NCBI GenBank assembly: GCA_965220315.1
Contig: CBDCPP010000001.1
Location: forward strand, 310,001 to 374,000
Direction of reading: 5' to 3'
DNA length: 64,000 bases
Origin: JAPOXK01 sp965220315
Lineage (GTDB): Bacteria > Chloroflexota > Dehalococcoidia > Bin125
The notes beneath the pieces are model-generated. The model was not told the DNA's origin, did no database searches, and saw only the letters and a list, made by a program, of their open reading frames with translations. Positions 16,200 through 23,349 of the stretch are shown here, one piece after another (position 1 is the first letter of the stretch; each line of letters begins with the position of its first letter). Made by a program: the position numbers and the translations under genes.

Positions 16200-17279
16200 G
16201 GCGGCGCCGTCGCCGTCTTCCTGATCACGTTCACGATCGTCAGCGCCCTACGAGGCGGCGACGACACGCCTGCGCTTGCCGATGCGACTGCCGTCTCTGT
16301 CGAGGCAGACCCATCCTCGACATCACGTCCAGACCCAGGCACAGTCCCAGCTGCAGACCCCGGCACAGTCCCGGCCGTGGCAAGCGATTCCGAAGAGGAA
16401 ACACCGTCAGACCAGCCGCCGGTAGCGGAGCCCGGGACGCAGCTGGAGCCGCCAAGCGAAGAACAGAGCGAGACCCCGCGTCGCAATGTTCCGCTGCCGG
16501 CGTTCGACGAGTCGTTGCTGATCATGGGGAATGCCGGCGACCACGGTGCGATTCTGGTCGGCCCCGGGATCGTTGACAGCAGCTCCCCCGACCGCAAGAC
16601 GGATTGGGTAACTCTGATTCCGTCGGCACGGATCAAAGCGGCCATCGTGCGGGTCGGGTTGACGCCCTCACAAGCGTTCGGCTCTCCCGACAACCCCTAC
16701 GTGATCGGTTGGTGGGATAGCGGCCCAGCGCCGGGCCAGCCCGGCAACGTGTTGCTGGACGGGCACCGCGACTTCACCGACAAAGACGGGAACCAAGGCC
16801 TAGGCGTGTGCTGGTTCCTATCAGAAACCCAGGTGGGCGACTTCGTGATCATCCGCGACAACGCCCGAGAGGTACACCACCTCTATACGGTGACCGAGAT
16901 CGTGTCGTTACCGTGGAACTCCGAAGACGGCGTCGCCTATCTCGCCCAGTCGCCGGACCCGATCCTAACGATCGTGACTTGTGAAGGGTCTTTCGACGAG
17001 AACACGCACAACTACTCCAACCGCCGCATCTTGGTCGCCGGGCTCACGGACTCGATCACGTTTGAGGAATCGAGCTTCGAAGGCGACGACGGAATCTACC
17101 CCGGCGCCGCCGGCTCCCGCATAACCCAGCGCACTAACGACGAAGAGGACAACGAGGAGACGAACAGCGGCGAAAAGGCCGCCCCCGCCGGTGCGGACGG
17201 AGAACCATTGACGGCGGAGGGTTCGAGCGACTCCCCACCCGGCGAAGCAGACGGTGCAAGCGGCGGCGGAACAGAGTGA
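16026..17279 (+). CDS. Sortase (first of tandem pair)
   Basis: A 417-residue class D/E/F-type sortase, a membrane-anchored transpeptidase that attaches proteins to the cell surface. It has a cytoplasmic N-terminal tail with a duplicated Trp/Arg-rich segment, one transmembrane helix near residues 51-74 (WILATIGGAVAVFLITFTIV), a Pro/Glu/Ala-rich spacer, then the sortase barrel. The catalytic residues are visible: His in LLDGHRDF, Cys in TIVTCEGSFD and Arg in NRRILVAG. The C terminus after the barrel is an acidic, disordered Glu/Ala/Gly tail of about 75 residues, unusual for a sortase. It overlaps the second sortase by 4 bp (GTGA), so the two are translationally coupled. No LPxTG-like substrate gene is in the window. 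Confidence 0.88.
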   Translation: MEDLRATIGRWTGEQLRLLARFRKRHGWTGGLRPNPPADWRATLNRWTAGRFWILATIGGAVAVFLITFTIVSALRGGDDTPALADATAVSVEADPSSTSRPDPGTVPAADPGTVPAVASDSEEETPSDQPPVAEPGTQLEPPSEEQSETPRRNVPLPAFDESLLIMGNAGDHGAILVGPGIVDSSSPDRKTDWVTLIPSARIKAAIVRVGLTPSQAFGSPDNPYVIGWWDSGPAPGQPGNVLLDGHRDFTDKDGNQGLGVCWFLSETQVGDFVIIRDNAREVHHLYTVTEIVSLPWNSEDGVAYLAQSPDPILTIVTCEGSFDENTHNYSNRRILVAGLTDSITFEESSFEGDDGIYPGAAGSRITQRTNDEEDNEETNSGEKAAPAGADGEPLTAEGSSDSPPGEADGASGGGTE

Positions 17280-18148
17280 GCAATGCCAAATTCCACGATG
17301 CGTCTCCCGATCGAGACGCTGCAGCAGGGGAGAGACGAGGGGGCTGGCTCGCATACGCCTTAGCGGCCGCCGGCGCGGTCGCGATCTTCCTTGGCGCCTT
17401 CTTTGCCACGAGTGCGCTCACCGGTGATTCGGAGTCGCCGGAAGGGAACGCCGGGCGGGCACCGAGCGTTGCCGTAACCAGCGACGCCGTGGAAGCGCCG
17501 GGGGACGCTGCCCGCGCGCTGCCCGCGTCCGTGCAAGATTCCCCGGTCTTGGCGGAGATCGACCCGGCCGCTCTCACGCACGGCGGCGACGGATCTGCCG
17601 GCGTGATCCTGGCCGGACCCGGAATCGTGCCGAGCGTGGGGAACCGCACGCCCTACGAGATCCTGATCCCGCGTGCCAAGGTGCGGGCGAGCGTGGTGGG
17701 GCTGGGCCTCGCGCCCAACGGTGCTTTGGGAGCACCCGACAACCCCGACGTCGTGGGGTGGTGGGCGGACGGCGTGCGGCCGGGCCAAGCGGGCAACCTG
17801 CTGCTCGACGGACACGTGGACTACACGGACATCTACGGACAAGTGGGGCCGGGGGTCGCGTGGCTTGTCCGCGAAATCGTGGCGGGCGACGTGATCGTGA
17901 TCCAAGACTCGGAGACGGACGCCGCCTACATCTACCGCGTCACGGAGTCGCTGGCGCTAGCGGCCGACGACCCCAGCGCGGTCCGCTTCCTGCGCCCGAC
18001 CGAAGCAGGGACGCTGACCTTCGTTACGTGCGAAGGGTCATTCGATCGCGACTCGCTCAGCTACGCGGACCGGCGCATCGTGCGGGCCGCGCTGGAGTCG
18101 ACGGTTGAACTCGGCGGCTCGCCCCTGCTGCAAGCACCGGACCTCTAG
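17276..18148 (+). CDS. Sortase (second of tandem pair)
   Basis: A 290-residue sortase starting at GTG 17276 within the stop of the first. The transmembrane helix is at about 24-48 (GWLAYALAAAGAVAIFLGAF), followed by a spacer and the barrel. His is in LLLDGHVDYTD, Cys in TFVTCEGSFD and Arg in ADRRIVRAA. It is clearly paralogous to the first sortase (shared GPGIV, PDNP-VGWW, GQxGNxLLDGH) but lacks the long C-terminal tail. A pair of active-looking sortases in one operon suggests two substrates or sequential steps, which is inference. Confidence 0.87.
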   Translation: MSNAKFHDASPDRDAAAGERRGGWLAYALAAAGAVAIFLGAFFATSALTGDSESPEGNAGRAPSVAVTSDAVEAPGDAARALPASVQDSPVLAEIDPAALTHGGDGSAGVILAGPGIVPSVGNRTPYEILIPRAKVRASVVGLGLAPNGALGAPDNPDVVGWWADGVRPGQAGNLLLDGHVDYTDIYGQVGPGVAWLVREIVAGDVIVIQDSETDAAYIYRVTESLALAADDPSAVRFLRPTEAGTLTFVTCEGSFDRDSLSYADRRIVRAALESTVELGGSPLLQAPDL

Positions 18149-18178
18149 CGCGCACGCCACCCGGCCTTGCGCCCGCCG

Positions 18179-18421
18179 CTATCCCTCGACGATGTCCCCC
18201 GCGAGCGGGTCGATGCGGACGCCGAGGCTCGCGACCCAATCGAGACAGCGTTGCGTCTCGTCCGCCTCGCCCTCGACCTCGAGAATGACCCAGCCGAAGC
18301 CGTGCTCCACGTCCGCCATGCGAATATTCGTCACCACTTGAAACTCGTGCCCCATCTTGTAGATCACGGGTTCCTTGACCGCCTCGCCCTCGAACGTCAG
18401 CCGGACGCGCTTCGTAACCAT
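18179..18421 (-). CDS. Stand-alone NIL-domain protein
   Basis: An 80-residue protein that is almost entirely one NIL domain, the ferredoxin-like ligand-binding domain otherwise found at the C terminus of the methionine importer ATPase MetN. The start ATG 18421 has GGAGGA upstream at a normal distance; the longer open frame to 18673 is an out-of-frame shadow of threonine synthase. It lies 26 bp after threonine synthase on the same strand, so they form an operon. NIL domains sense methionine-like amino acids in MetN, so an allosteric or regulatory role in the threonine/methionine branch is plausible but unproven. Confidence 0.75.
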   Translation of the reverse strand: MVTKRVRLTFEGEAVKEPVIYKMGHEFQVVTNIRMADVEHGFGWVILEVEGEADETQRCLDWVASLGVRIDPLAGDIVEG

Positions 18422-18447
18422 GGCGCTTCCTCCCCAACGAACGCAGC

Positions 18448-19683
18448 CTAGCGGGCGCCGGCTGCAGCGTACGCATCCTCGAACGAACTTACGTTGGCGT
18501 CGATCGCGATCGGCGGCGCCAGCACGCTCTCGACGGCCTCGATCGTCTTGAGGCCGCCGCCGGTGATGAAGGCGACCGTGGAGCGCTCGGGGTCCAGGAG
18601 CCCTTGGTCGAGCGCGTTGCGTAGCCCGGCGATCGTCACGCCGCCCGCAGTCTCGGCGAAGATCCCCTCGCATTCAGCAAGCAAGCGGATCGCGTCCACG
18701 ATCTCCGCGTCCGTGGCGGTGACGCCGGCGCCGCCGGTCTGCTCCATGGTCTTGAGCGCATAGAAGCCGTCGGCTGGATTGCCGATGGCCAAGCTCTTGG
18801 CGATGGTAGCGGGCTTGACCGGCCGGATATTGGTGGTACCGGCGGCCCAGGCGCTGGCGATGGGCGAGCAACCGGCCGCTTGGGCGCCGATCATCTTGAC
18901 CGGCGTCTCCTCGATCAGCCCCAGCTGGGCGAGCTCGCTGATGCCCTTGTGGATCTTGACGAAGAGCGCGCCGCTCGCCATCGGCACCACGCACTGCTCA
19001 GGCGCCCGCCAGCCCAGCTGCTCCACGACTTCGAAGCCGAGGGTGCGGCTGCCCTCGGCGTAATAGGGCCGCACGTTGATGTTGACGAAGGCCCACCGGC
19101 GGTTGTCCGCCAGCTCGGAGCAGAGGCGGTTGACGTCGTCGTAGGAGCCGTTGACCGCGATGATCGTGGGGCGGTAGATGGCCGAGCCCACGATCTTGCC
19201 GACCTCTAGATCGTGGGGGATGAAGACGACGGCGCGCAGGCCGGCGCGGGCCGCGTGGGCGGCCACGGAGTTGGCGAGGTTGCCGGTGGAGGCGCAGGCC
19301 AGGGTGTCGAACTCGAACTGGCGGGCGCGGCTGCTGGCGACGGCGACCACGCGGTCCTTGAAGGACCAGGTGGGGTTATGGGTGTCGTTCTTGATCCACA
19401 GCTCGCGCATTCCCAGCCGGCGCGCGAGGTTGTCCGCGCGCACGAGCGGCGTGAAGCCGACGCCGAGGTCGACGACGAACTCGCCGTCGACCGGCAGAAG
19501 ATCGATATAGCGCCAGATCGACTTGGGGCCGCTCTCGATCCGTGCGCGGGTGACGCGCGCGCGCAGCGCGGCGTAGTCGTAGGTGACCTCCATGGGGCCG
19601 AAACAGAAGTCGCAGGCGTTGACGGGAGCGAGTTCGGTCTCGTTCCCGCACTCGCGGCACAGCAGGGACGTAGCGAAGGACAT
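18448..19683 (-). CDS. thrC: Threonine synthase
   Basis: A 411-residue PLP enzyme converting O-phosphohomoserine to threonine. The N-terminal zinc-ribbon-like segment has Cys9, 12, 24 and 27 (CRECG ... CDFCFG). The PLP lysine is Lys109 in NPTWSFKDR. The Gly-rich phosphate loop and the C-terminal TGGGLKTIE are also present. This matches the class I/short threonine synthase with an N-terminal Cys cluster found in archaea and many bacteria. Cytoplasmic. It is followed by the NIL-domain gene. Its 5' region (19684-19981) holds a hairpin described separately. Confidence 0.92.
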   Translation of the reverse strand: MSFATSLLCRECGNETELAPVNACDFCFGPMEVTYDYAALRARVTRARIESGPKSIWRYIDLLPVDGEFVVDLGVGFTPLVRADNLARRLGMRELWIKNDTHNPTWSFKDRVVAVASSRARQFEFDTLACASTGNLANSVAAHAARAGLRAVVFIPHDLEVGKIVGSAIYRPTIIAVNGSYDDVNRLCSELADNRRWAFVNINVRPYYAEGSRTLGFEVVEQLGWRAPEQCVVPMASGALFVKIHKGISELAQLGLIEETPVKMIGAQAAGCSPIASAWAAGTTNIRPVKPATIAKSLAIGNPADGFYALKTMEQTGGAGVTATDAEIVDAIRLLAECEGIFAETAGGVTIAGLRNALDQGLLDPERSTVAFITGGGLKTIEAVESVLAPPIAIDANVSSFEDAYAAAGAR

Positions 19684-19742
19684 CGGTGGACTCTCTCTGG
19701 CAAGGGGGTGGCGAGCAGCCGGCGCGGCGGCCGGGCGGGATA

Positions 19743-19763
19743 GGGCCCTTCAGACGAGGGCCC
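19743..19763 (-). promoter_or_regulatory. Hairpin in the thrC leader
   Basis: A 7-bp inverted repeat AGGGCCC/GGGCCCT with a 7-base loop lies 60 bp upstream of threonine synthase on its coding strand. A short open frame ending MRRALV stops inside it, which resembles an attenuator layout. No threonine- or isoleucine-rich leader peptide and no T tract are present, so the role is unclear. Confidence 0.2.
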
Positions 19764-19981
19764 GGCGCATCGCCATGCCGAGGGTCTCGTTGCGTGTACG
19801 CATCTCGTGGAAAAGCGTCCCATGGGGGCTGTGCTCTGTCAATTGAGCGAGAAATCGAACGATGATCCTCCCCTCCTGTCGGTCTTCATCAGGACACCAC
19901 TCCCGCCAGAATGGACCCGCGCGTCGCGTACCCGCTCTCGAATATGGGAAGATACGAACAGTCTGAAATAAGGAAAGCCAC

Positions 19982-21520
19982 ATGGGCAAGCTCGAAACAA
20001 CGAGCGTCTCGATTGGAACCCTGGCGGAGCGGGTTCGCGGAGGTGGCCTAGAGCTACCGGAGATCCAACGATCATTCGTCTGGAACCGACCGCAGGTACG
20101 GGACTTACTTGACTCCCTGTACCGGGGCTTTCCAGTTGGCACCCTGCTGTTCTGGCGAGTTGACAAACTCGCCTACGCACGCAGTATTCAAAGCGAGGCC
20201 GCTCAAAGCTCGAATGGACGCAACCCAGATTTCGTACTGGACGGCCAACAACGCCTCACTGCTCTTTCGCGCGTGATGCATGATGGAGACCCGGACATTC
20301 GCTTTAACATCGAGACGGAACAGTTCGAGGTCGCCAACGCGGCCATCAAGAGGGACCGGCACTGGATTCCCGTGTTTGCTGTGTTCCAAAACGGTGCCGT
20401 GTCGGTCGCGAAGGAGCACGGCTTATTCGCAAGCGAGGATGCCGAAGAGGTATTGGGGCGCCTTAACCGGCTAGAGCAGATCAAAACCACCACCGTCCCC
20501 ATTCACATCTTAGATGGCTTCGATTACGACGAGGTCACAGAAATTTTCGTCCGTGTGAACTCCAAGGGCACCCGCCTGCGCCAAGCAGAACTGGCAATTG
20601 CCCAGCTCGCTTTCCGGCTGCCGGGCATGGTGACTGATGAGTTAAAAGACTTCGAGGAAGACCTTGATGGTAAAGGCTACGACATCGATCTGCGCTACTT
20701 AGTGCGTTGCTTGACGACCGTGGCGACGGGGCAGAGCCGCTTCCGCACACTCGGGACAGCTGAGCCGTCAGCGATTATGAAGGCCTGGGAAGAGACACGG
20801 AAAGCATTAGAATACTTCCTCAATCTGGCGCGGGAAAACCTAGGGCTAGAGTCCTGGGATTGGGTGCCATCGAACAACGCGCTAATTGTGCCGGTGGCTT
20901 ATCTGGCCTACCGTCCCTATGCGGATGTGGACCAGTCGCGGCTTTTGCGCTGGTTCCTCCTTTCGTCGGTCTGGCAGCGCTACAGCGGCTCGGCGGAAAC
21001 AGCGATGGACGAGGACTTGCGCTCTCTCCGAGAGTCCGATCCTTTCGAAGCGCTGGAACGGGCACTGAAGCAGGAAGTCGGTCGGCTGAAGGTCACAGCG
21101 GACGACCTCGACGACGCCGGTGTTCGCAGCCCATTTTTCCTTGCCGCTTACCTCGCCTGCCGGATGAACGGTGCTCATGACTGGGCGACCGGCGTAGCAC
21201 TCAGTTCCACCAATCTCGGTACTCAGCATCTGTTGGAACTGCACCACATCTTCCCGCGAGCACTCATCTCCAATCTCTACTCACGTAAGGATGTGAACGA
21301 GATCGCGAACATCGCTTTTATTTCTAAGACGGCAAACCTCCACATCAGCAAGAAGCCGCCCAAGGAATATCTGTCGGAGATGCCCACCGAGCGCCTGGAG
21401 CAGCAGTTCGTGCCCACAGACCCAGCACTGTGGGAGATCGATGCTTACCAAGACTTCTTACAGCGACGCCGAGAACTGCTCGCTGAGGGCATCAACCGAG
21501 TGCTGGAAGGCTTCGCCTAA
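19982..21520 (+). CDS. DUF262 / HNH-type (GmrSD- or SspE-like) defence protein
   Basis: A 512-residue protein with an N-terminal DUF262 (ParB/Srx-fold NTPase) domain and a C-terminal DUF1524-like HNH nuclease region. The DUF262 hallmarks are LELPEIQRSFVWNRPQVRDL (24-43), the nucleotide motif LDGQQRLTAL (86-95) and FVRVNSKGTRLRQAEL. The nuclease-like part is ELHHIFPRAL (His421-His422) followed by NEIANIAFISKTAN (Asn439, 443, 452). Proteins of this layout include type IV enzymes such as GmrSD and the SspE effector, which restrict modified or unmodified phage DNA. Ribosome-binding site AAGGAAAG precedes ATG 19982. No ssp or dnd modification genes are nearby, so it may act alone. It starts an accessory island with the DUF2806 gene and hsdR relics. 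Confidence 0.82.
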   Translation: MGKLETTSVSIGTLAERVRGGGLELPEIQRSFVWNRPQVRDLLDSLYRGFPVGTLLFWRVDKLAYARSIQSEAAQSSNGRNPDFVLDGQQRLTALSRVMHDGDPDIRFNIETEQFEVANAAIKRDRHWIPVFAVFQNGAVSVAKEHGLFASEDAEEVLGRLNRLEQIKTTTVPIHILDGFDYDEVTEIFVRVNSKGTRLRQAELAIAQLAFRLPGMVTDELKDFEEDLDGKGYDIDLRYLVRCLTTVATGQSRFRTLGTAEPSAIMKAWEETRKALEYFLNLARENLGLESWDWVPSNNALIVPVAYLAYRPYADVDQSRLLRWFLLSSVWQRYSGSAETAMDEDLRSLRESDPFEALERALKQEVGRLKVTADDLDDAGVRSPFFLAAYLACRMNGAHDWATGVALSSTNLGTQHLLELHHIFPRALISNLYSRKDVNEIANIAFISKTANLHISKKPPKEYLSEMPTERLEQQFVPTDPALWEIDAYQDFLQRRRELLAEGINRVLEGFA

Positions 21521-21550
21521 CCGCATCAGCGAAGATGAGAATGGAGCAGC

Positions 21551-21683
21551 AAGACCATACTCACCGAGGCTAGAGTCAAGCAGGCCGTCCTCACTTGGCT
21601 GCAAGGTTTTGGTGGGATGGGCCTTCCATGGGCGGAGATCGCGTCGGACGGCTCTGTGTCCGAGCAGAATGATTGCAGCAAGT
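21551..21683 (+). pseudogene. Relic of the 5' end of a type I restriction gene (hsdR), copy 1
   Basis: Between the DUF262 and DUF2806 genes, one frame reads KTILTEARVKQAVLTWLQGF and continues to WAEIASDG. This matches the usual N terminus of HsdR subunits (M-T-T-L-T-E-x-x-V-E-x-A-x-L-x-W-L-x-x-L-G and then HGPEIAxD). The initiator ATG is AAG here and the frame ends at a stop within about 45 codons. Only the first 30 or so codons are recognisable. A second, independent relic of the same gene start lies at 22810. Confidence 0.6.
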
Positions 21684-21734
21684 GATGATAGAGCAGTGCT
21701 ACGGGACTCCATCCCGGCTCAATCACGGAAATGG

Positions 21735-22781
21735 ATGTGGGCAACGGCTGTGGACGCAAATATACGAGTTCCTGCGCTAGAAAAACTCCTAAATTATACA
21801 GCCAGTGGAGTAGGCAGCATCGCTGGTTCGATGTTGGCATCTTGGAGAGCACGTCGAGAATCAGATGCGAAGCGGATTGCTGCTCTTGGAGAAGCGGACG
21901 TACTAGAAATCACAGCCCAGGCACATTCGAAAGCGTTGCGGACCACCGCGACCGCACAAGCGGAGGCACGAGCAATTCTGGCATCCTCGGACACTATCAT
22001 TCAGGGAGAGTTGGATATTGCCCAGACAGTGAGTCAGAGGATCCAATTTCAGGAAGAGAAGAGACAAAGCAATATCGATGCGGTTGTAGGGAAAGCAGCC
22101 TTAGAACTTGGTGACAAAGATGTCCCGGACAATGAGACCGATCACGACTGGACAGCACGCTTTTTCAGTGAGGTGCAGGATGTTTCGTCGGAAGGGATGC
22201 AGTCGCTTTGGGCGAAGGTACTTGCAGGTGAGGTCGAGCGACCTGGAAGCACGTCTATCCAGACCCTAAGCATTCTGAAGGATCTCGACCAGCAGACTGC
22301 CAACCTCCTTAGAAGGCTCTGTTCAGCTTGTGTAACAATCAAGCCGGATGGGAATCTATTCATAGATGCCAGAGTGCCTTCATTGGGCGGCAATCCAGCA
22401 CAGAATGCACTCAAAGATCATGGACTGAGCTTTGACACTCTCAATGTTCTTAATGAGCATGGATTGATAATCGCTGATTACAACTCCCGGTTTGATTTTA
22501 GAGCTTGTGTAGATATTCATCCATCCGAACCGAAGCAAGGAAATCTTCTGGTTATTCCTTTCAGGTTTCAGGAGCGGTATTGGGTCTTAGTGCCGATAAA
22601 TCAGCGTGATAATAAAGAGTTTAAATTATCGGGTGTCGCTTTAACTCGATCGGGACGAGAATTATCAAGTGTTGTCGATTTGGAACCTATGGACGACTAC
22701 GCCCAAGATTTAACAAGGTTTTTTAAAGCGAAGAATCTGCAAGTGACCGAAGTTTACAGTCCACTACCGCGAGCAGTCTAA
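21735..22781 (+). CDS. DUF2806 family protein
   Basis: A 348-residue protein of the DUF2806 type, an uncharacterised family that in my recollection is often found near defence genes. Recognisable parts are the N-terminal VPALEKLLNYTASGVGSIAG, a long Ala/Glu/Arg-rich helical, probably coiled-coil region (about 35-125), then HDWTARFFSEVQDVSSEGMQ and LWAKVLAGEVERPGSTS. The frame is open back to 21441 inside the previous gene, but that part covers the hsdR relic, so I start at ATG 21735, where homology begins; ATG 21669 is an alternative. The 3' half is clearly more AT-rich than the surroundings (22400-22780), a sign of transfer. Function unknown. Confidence 0.72.
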   Translation: MWATAVDANIRVPALEKLLNYTASGVGSIAGSMLASWRARRESDAKRIAALGEADVLEITAQAHSKALRTTATAQAEARAILASSDTIIQGELDIAQTVSQRIQFQEEKRQSNIDAVVGKAALELGDKDVPDNETDHDWTARFFSEVQDVSSEGMQSLWAKVLAGEVERPGSTSIQTLSILKDLDQQTANLLRRLCSACVTIKPDGNLFIDARVPSLGGNPAQNALKDHGLSFDTLNVLNEHGLIIADYNSRFDFRACVDIHPSEPKQGNLLVIPFRFQERYWVLVPINQRDNKEFKLSGVALTRSGRELSSVVDLEPMDDYAQDLTRFFKAKNLQVTEVYSPLPRAV

Positions 22782-22809
22782 ATCGGCACTCATGGTAGAC
22801 AGCTTTCCC

Positions 22810-22905
22810 ATGACCACCCTCACCGAGACTGCGGTCTGAAGAGGCAGTGCTAGTCTAGCTGCGAGTTTTAGATAGGGCCGCACAGGCCGGAGATCGCGTC
22901 CGCCG
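22810..22905 (+). pseudogene. Relic of the 5' end of a type I restriction gene (hsdR), copy 2
   Basis: Starting at ATG 22810 the sequence reads MTTLTETAV, then after a frameshift EEAVLV-stop-LRVL, then in a third frame HRPEIAS. These are consecutive blocks of a typical HsdR N terminus (MTTLTE, VEEAVLxWLxxLG, HGPEIAS). The nucleotide sequence also aligns with copy 1 at 21551 (GACCAxxCTCACCGAG and CGGAGATCGCGTC at both). The frame is broken by a frameshift and stops within 30 codons. No further hsdR, hsdM or hsdS sequence is recognisable downstream. Confidence 0.6.
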
Positions 22906-22966
22906 CGCTAGCCGCGACGCGTCCAAGAACTGAATCACCATCACCGGCAATGCCCGCGCAGCAAGA

Positions 22967-22992
22967 GGGACGGGCCACTCGTGGCCCGCCCC
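22967..22992. terminator. Strong GC hairpin closing the accessory island
   Basis: GGGACGGGCCAC pairs with GTGGCCCGCCCC around a two-base centre, 12 positions with one mismatch. It is followed by CTTTC. It lies after the second hsdR relic and before the transhydrogenase-like gene and could terminate transcription in either direction. Confidence 0.5.
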
Positions 22993-23349
22993 TTTCACGC
23001 TGAGAGCAACCGGCGGCGGCTACTACTGCTGTAATTGCTGCTCTTCCTCCTGCTCCTGCCGCTGCAGGACCCTCGGCCCAACCGCACTGCGCCAAGCTCT
23101 CATGGGTCGCGAGCAGACGCGCAAGCCTCACGGCCGGGACGAGCGCATTCCGGGCCCGCCACATTCGGCGCAAGCACGGCTATTTGTCCGGCAAGCAGGA
23201 GCAGGCCCCGCTCGCAATGCTGACCCAGGCGGATGTTCTGCCGAAGCTGAGCGGGCGCTGCTTGACTTGGGCGCCCCACATGCCCAATACATGCACTGCG
23301 CGACCGCAGCGGTCCGTCCACGGGCATCCCGGAAGCAAGCGAATCGGCG

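Noticed and set aside
15833..16693. 286-residue minus-strand frame opposite the first sortase
   Set aside because: Composition mirrors the sortase on the other strand, no domain is recognised, and its repeat is the antisense of the 108-bp duplication.
19684..19981. Riboswitch or attenuator upstream of threonine synthase
   Set aside because: Only a short hairpin and a small frame are seen; there is no threonine/isoleucine-rich leader peptide, T tract or known aptamer pattern.
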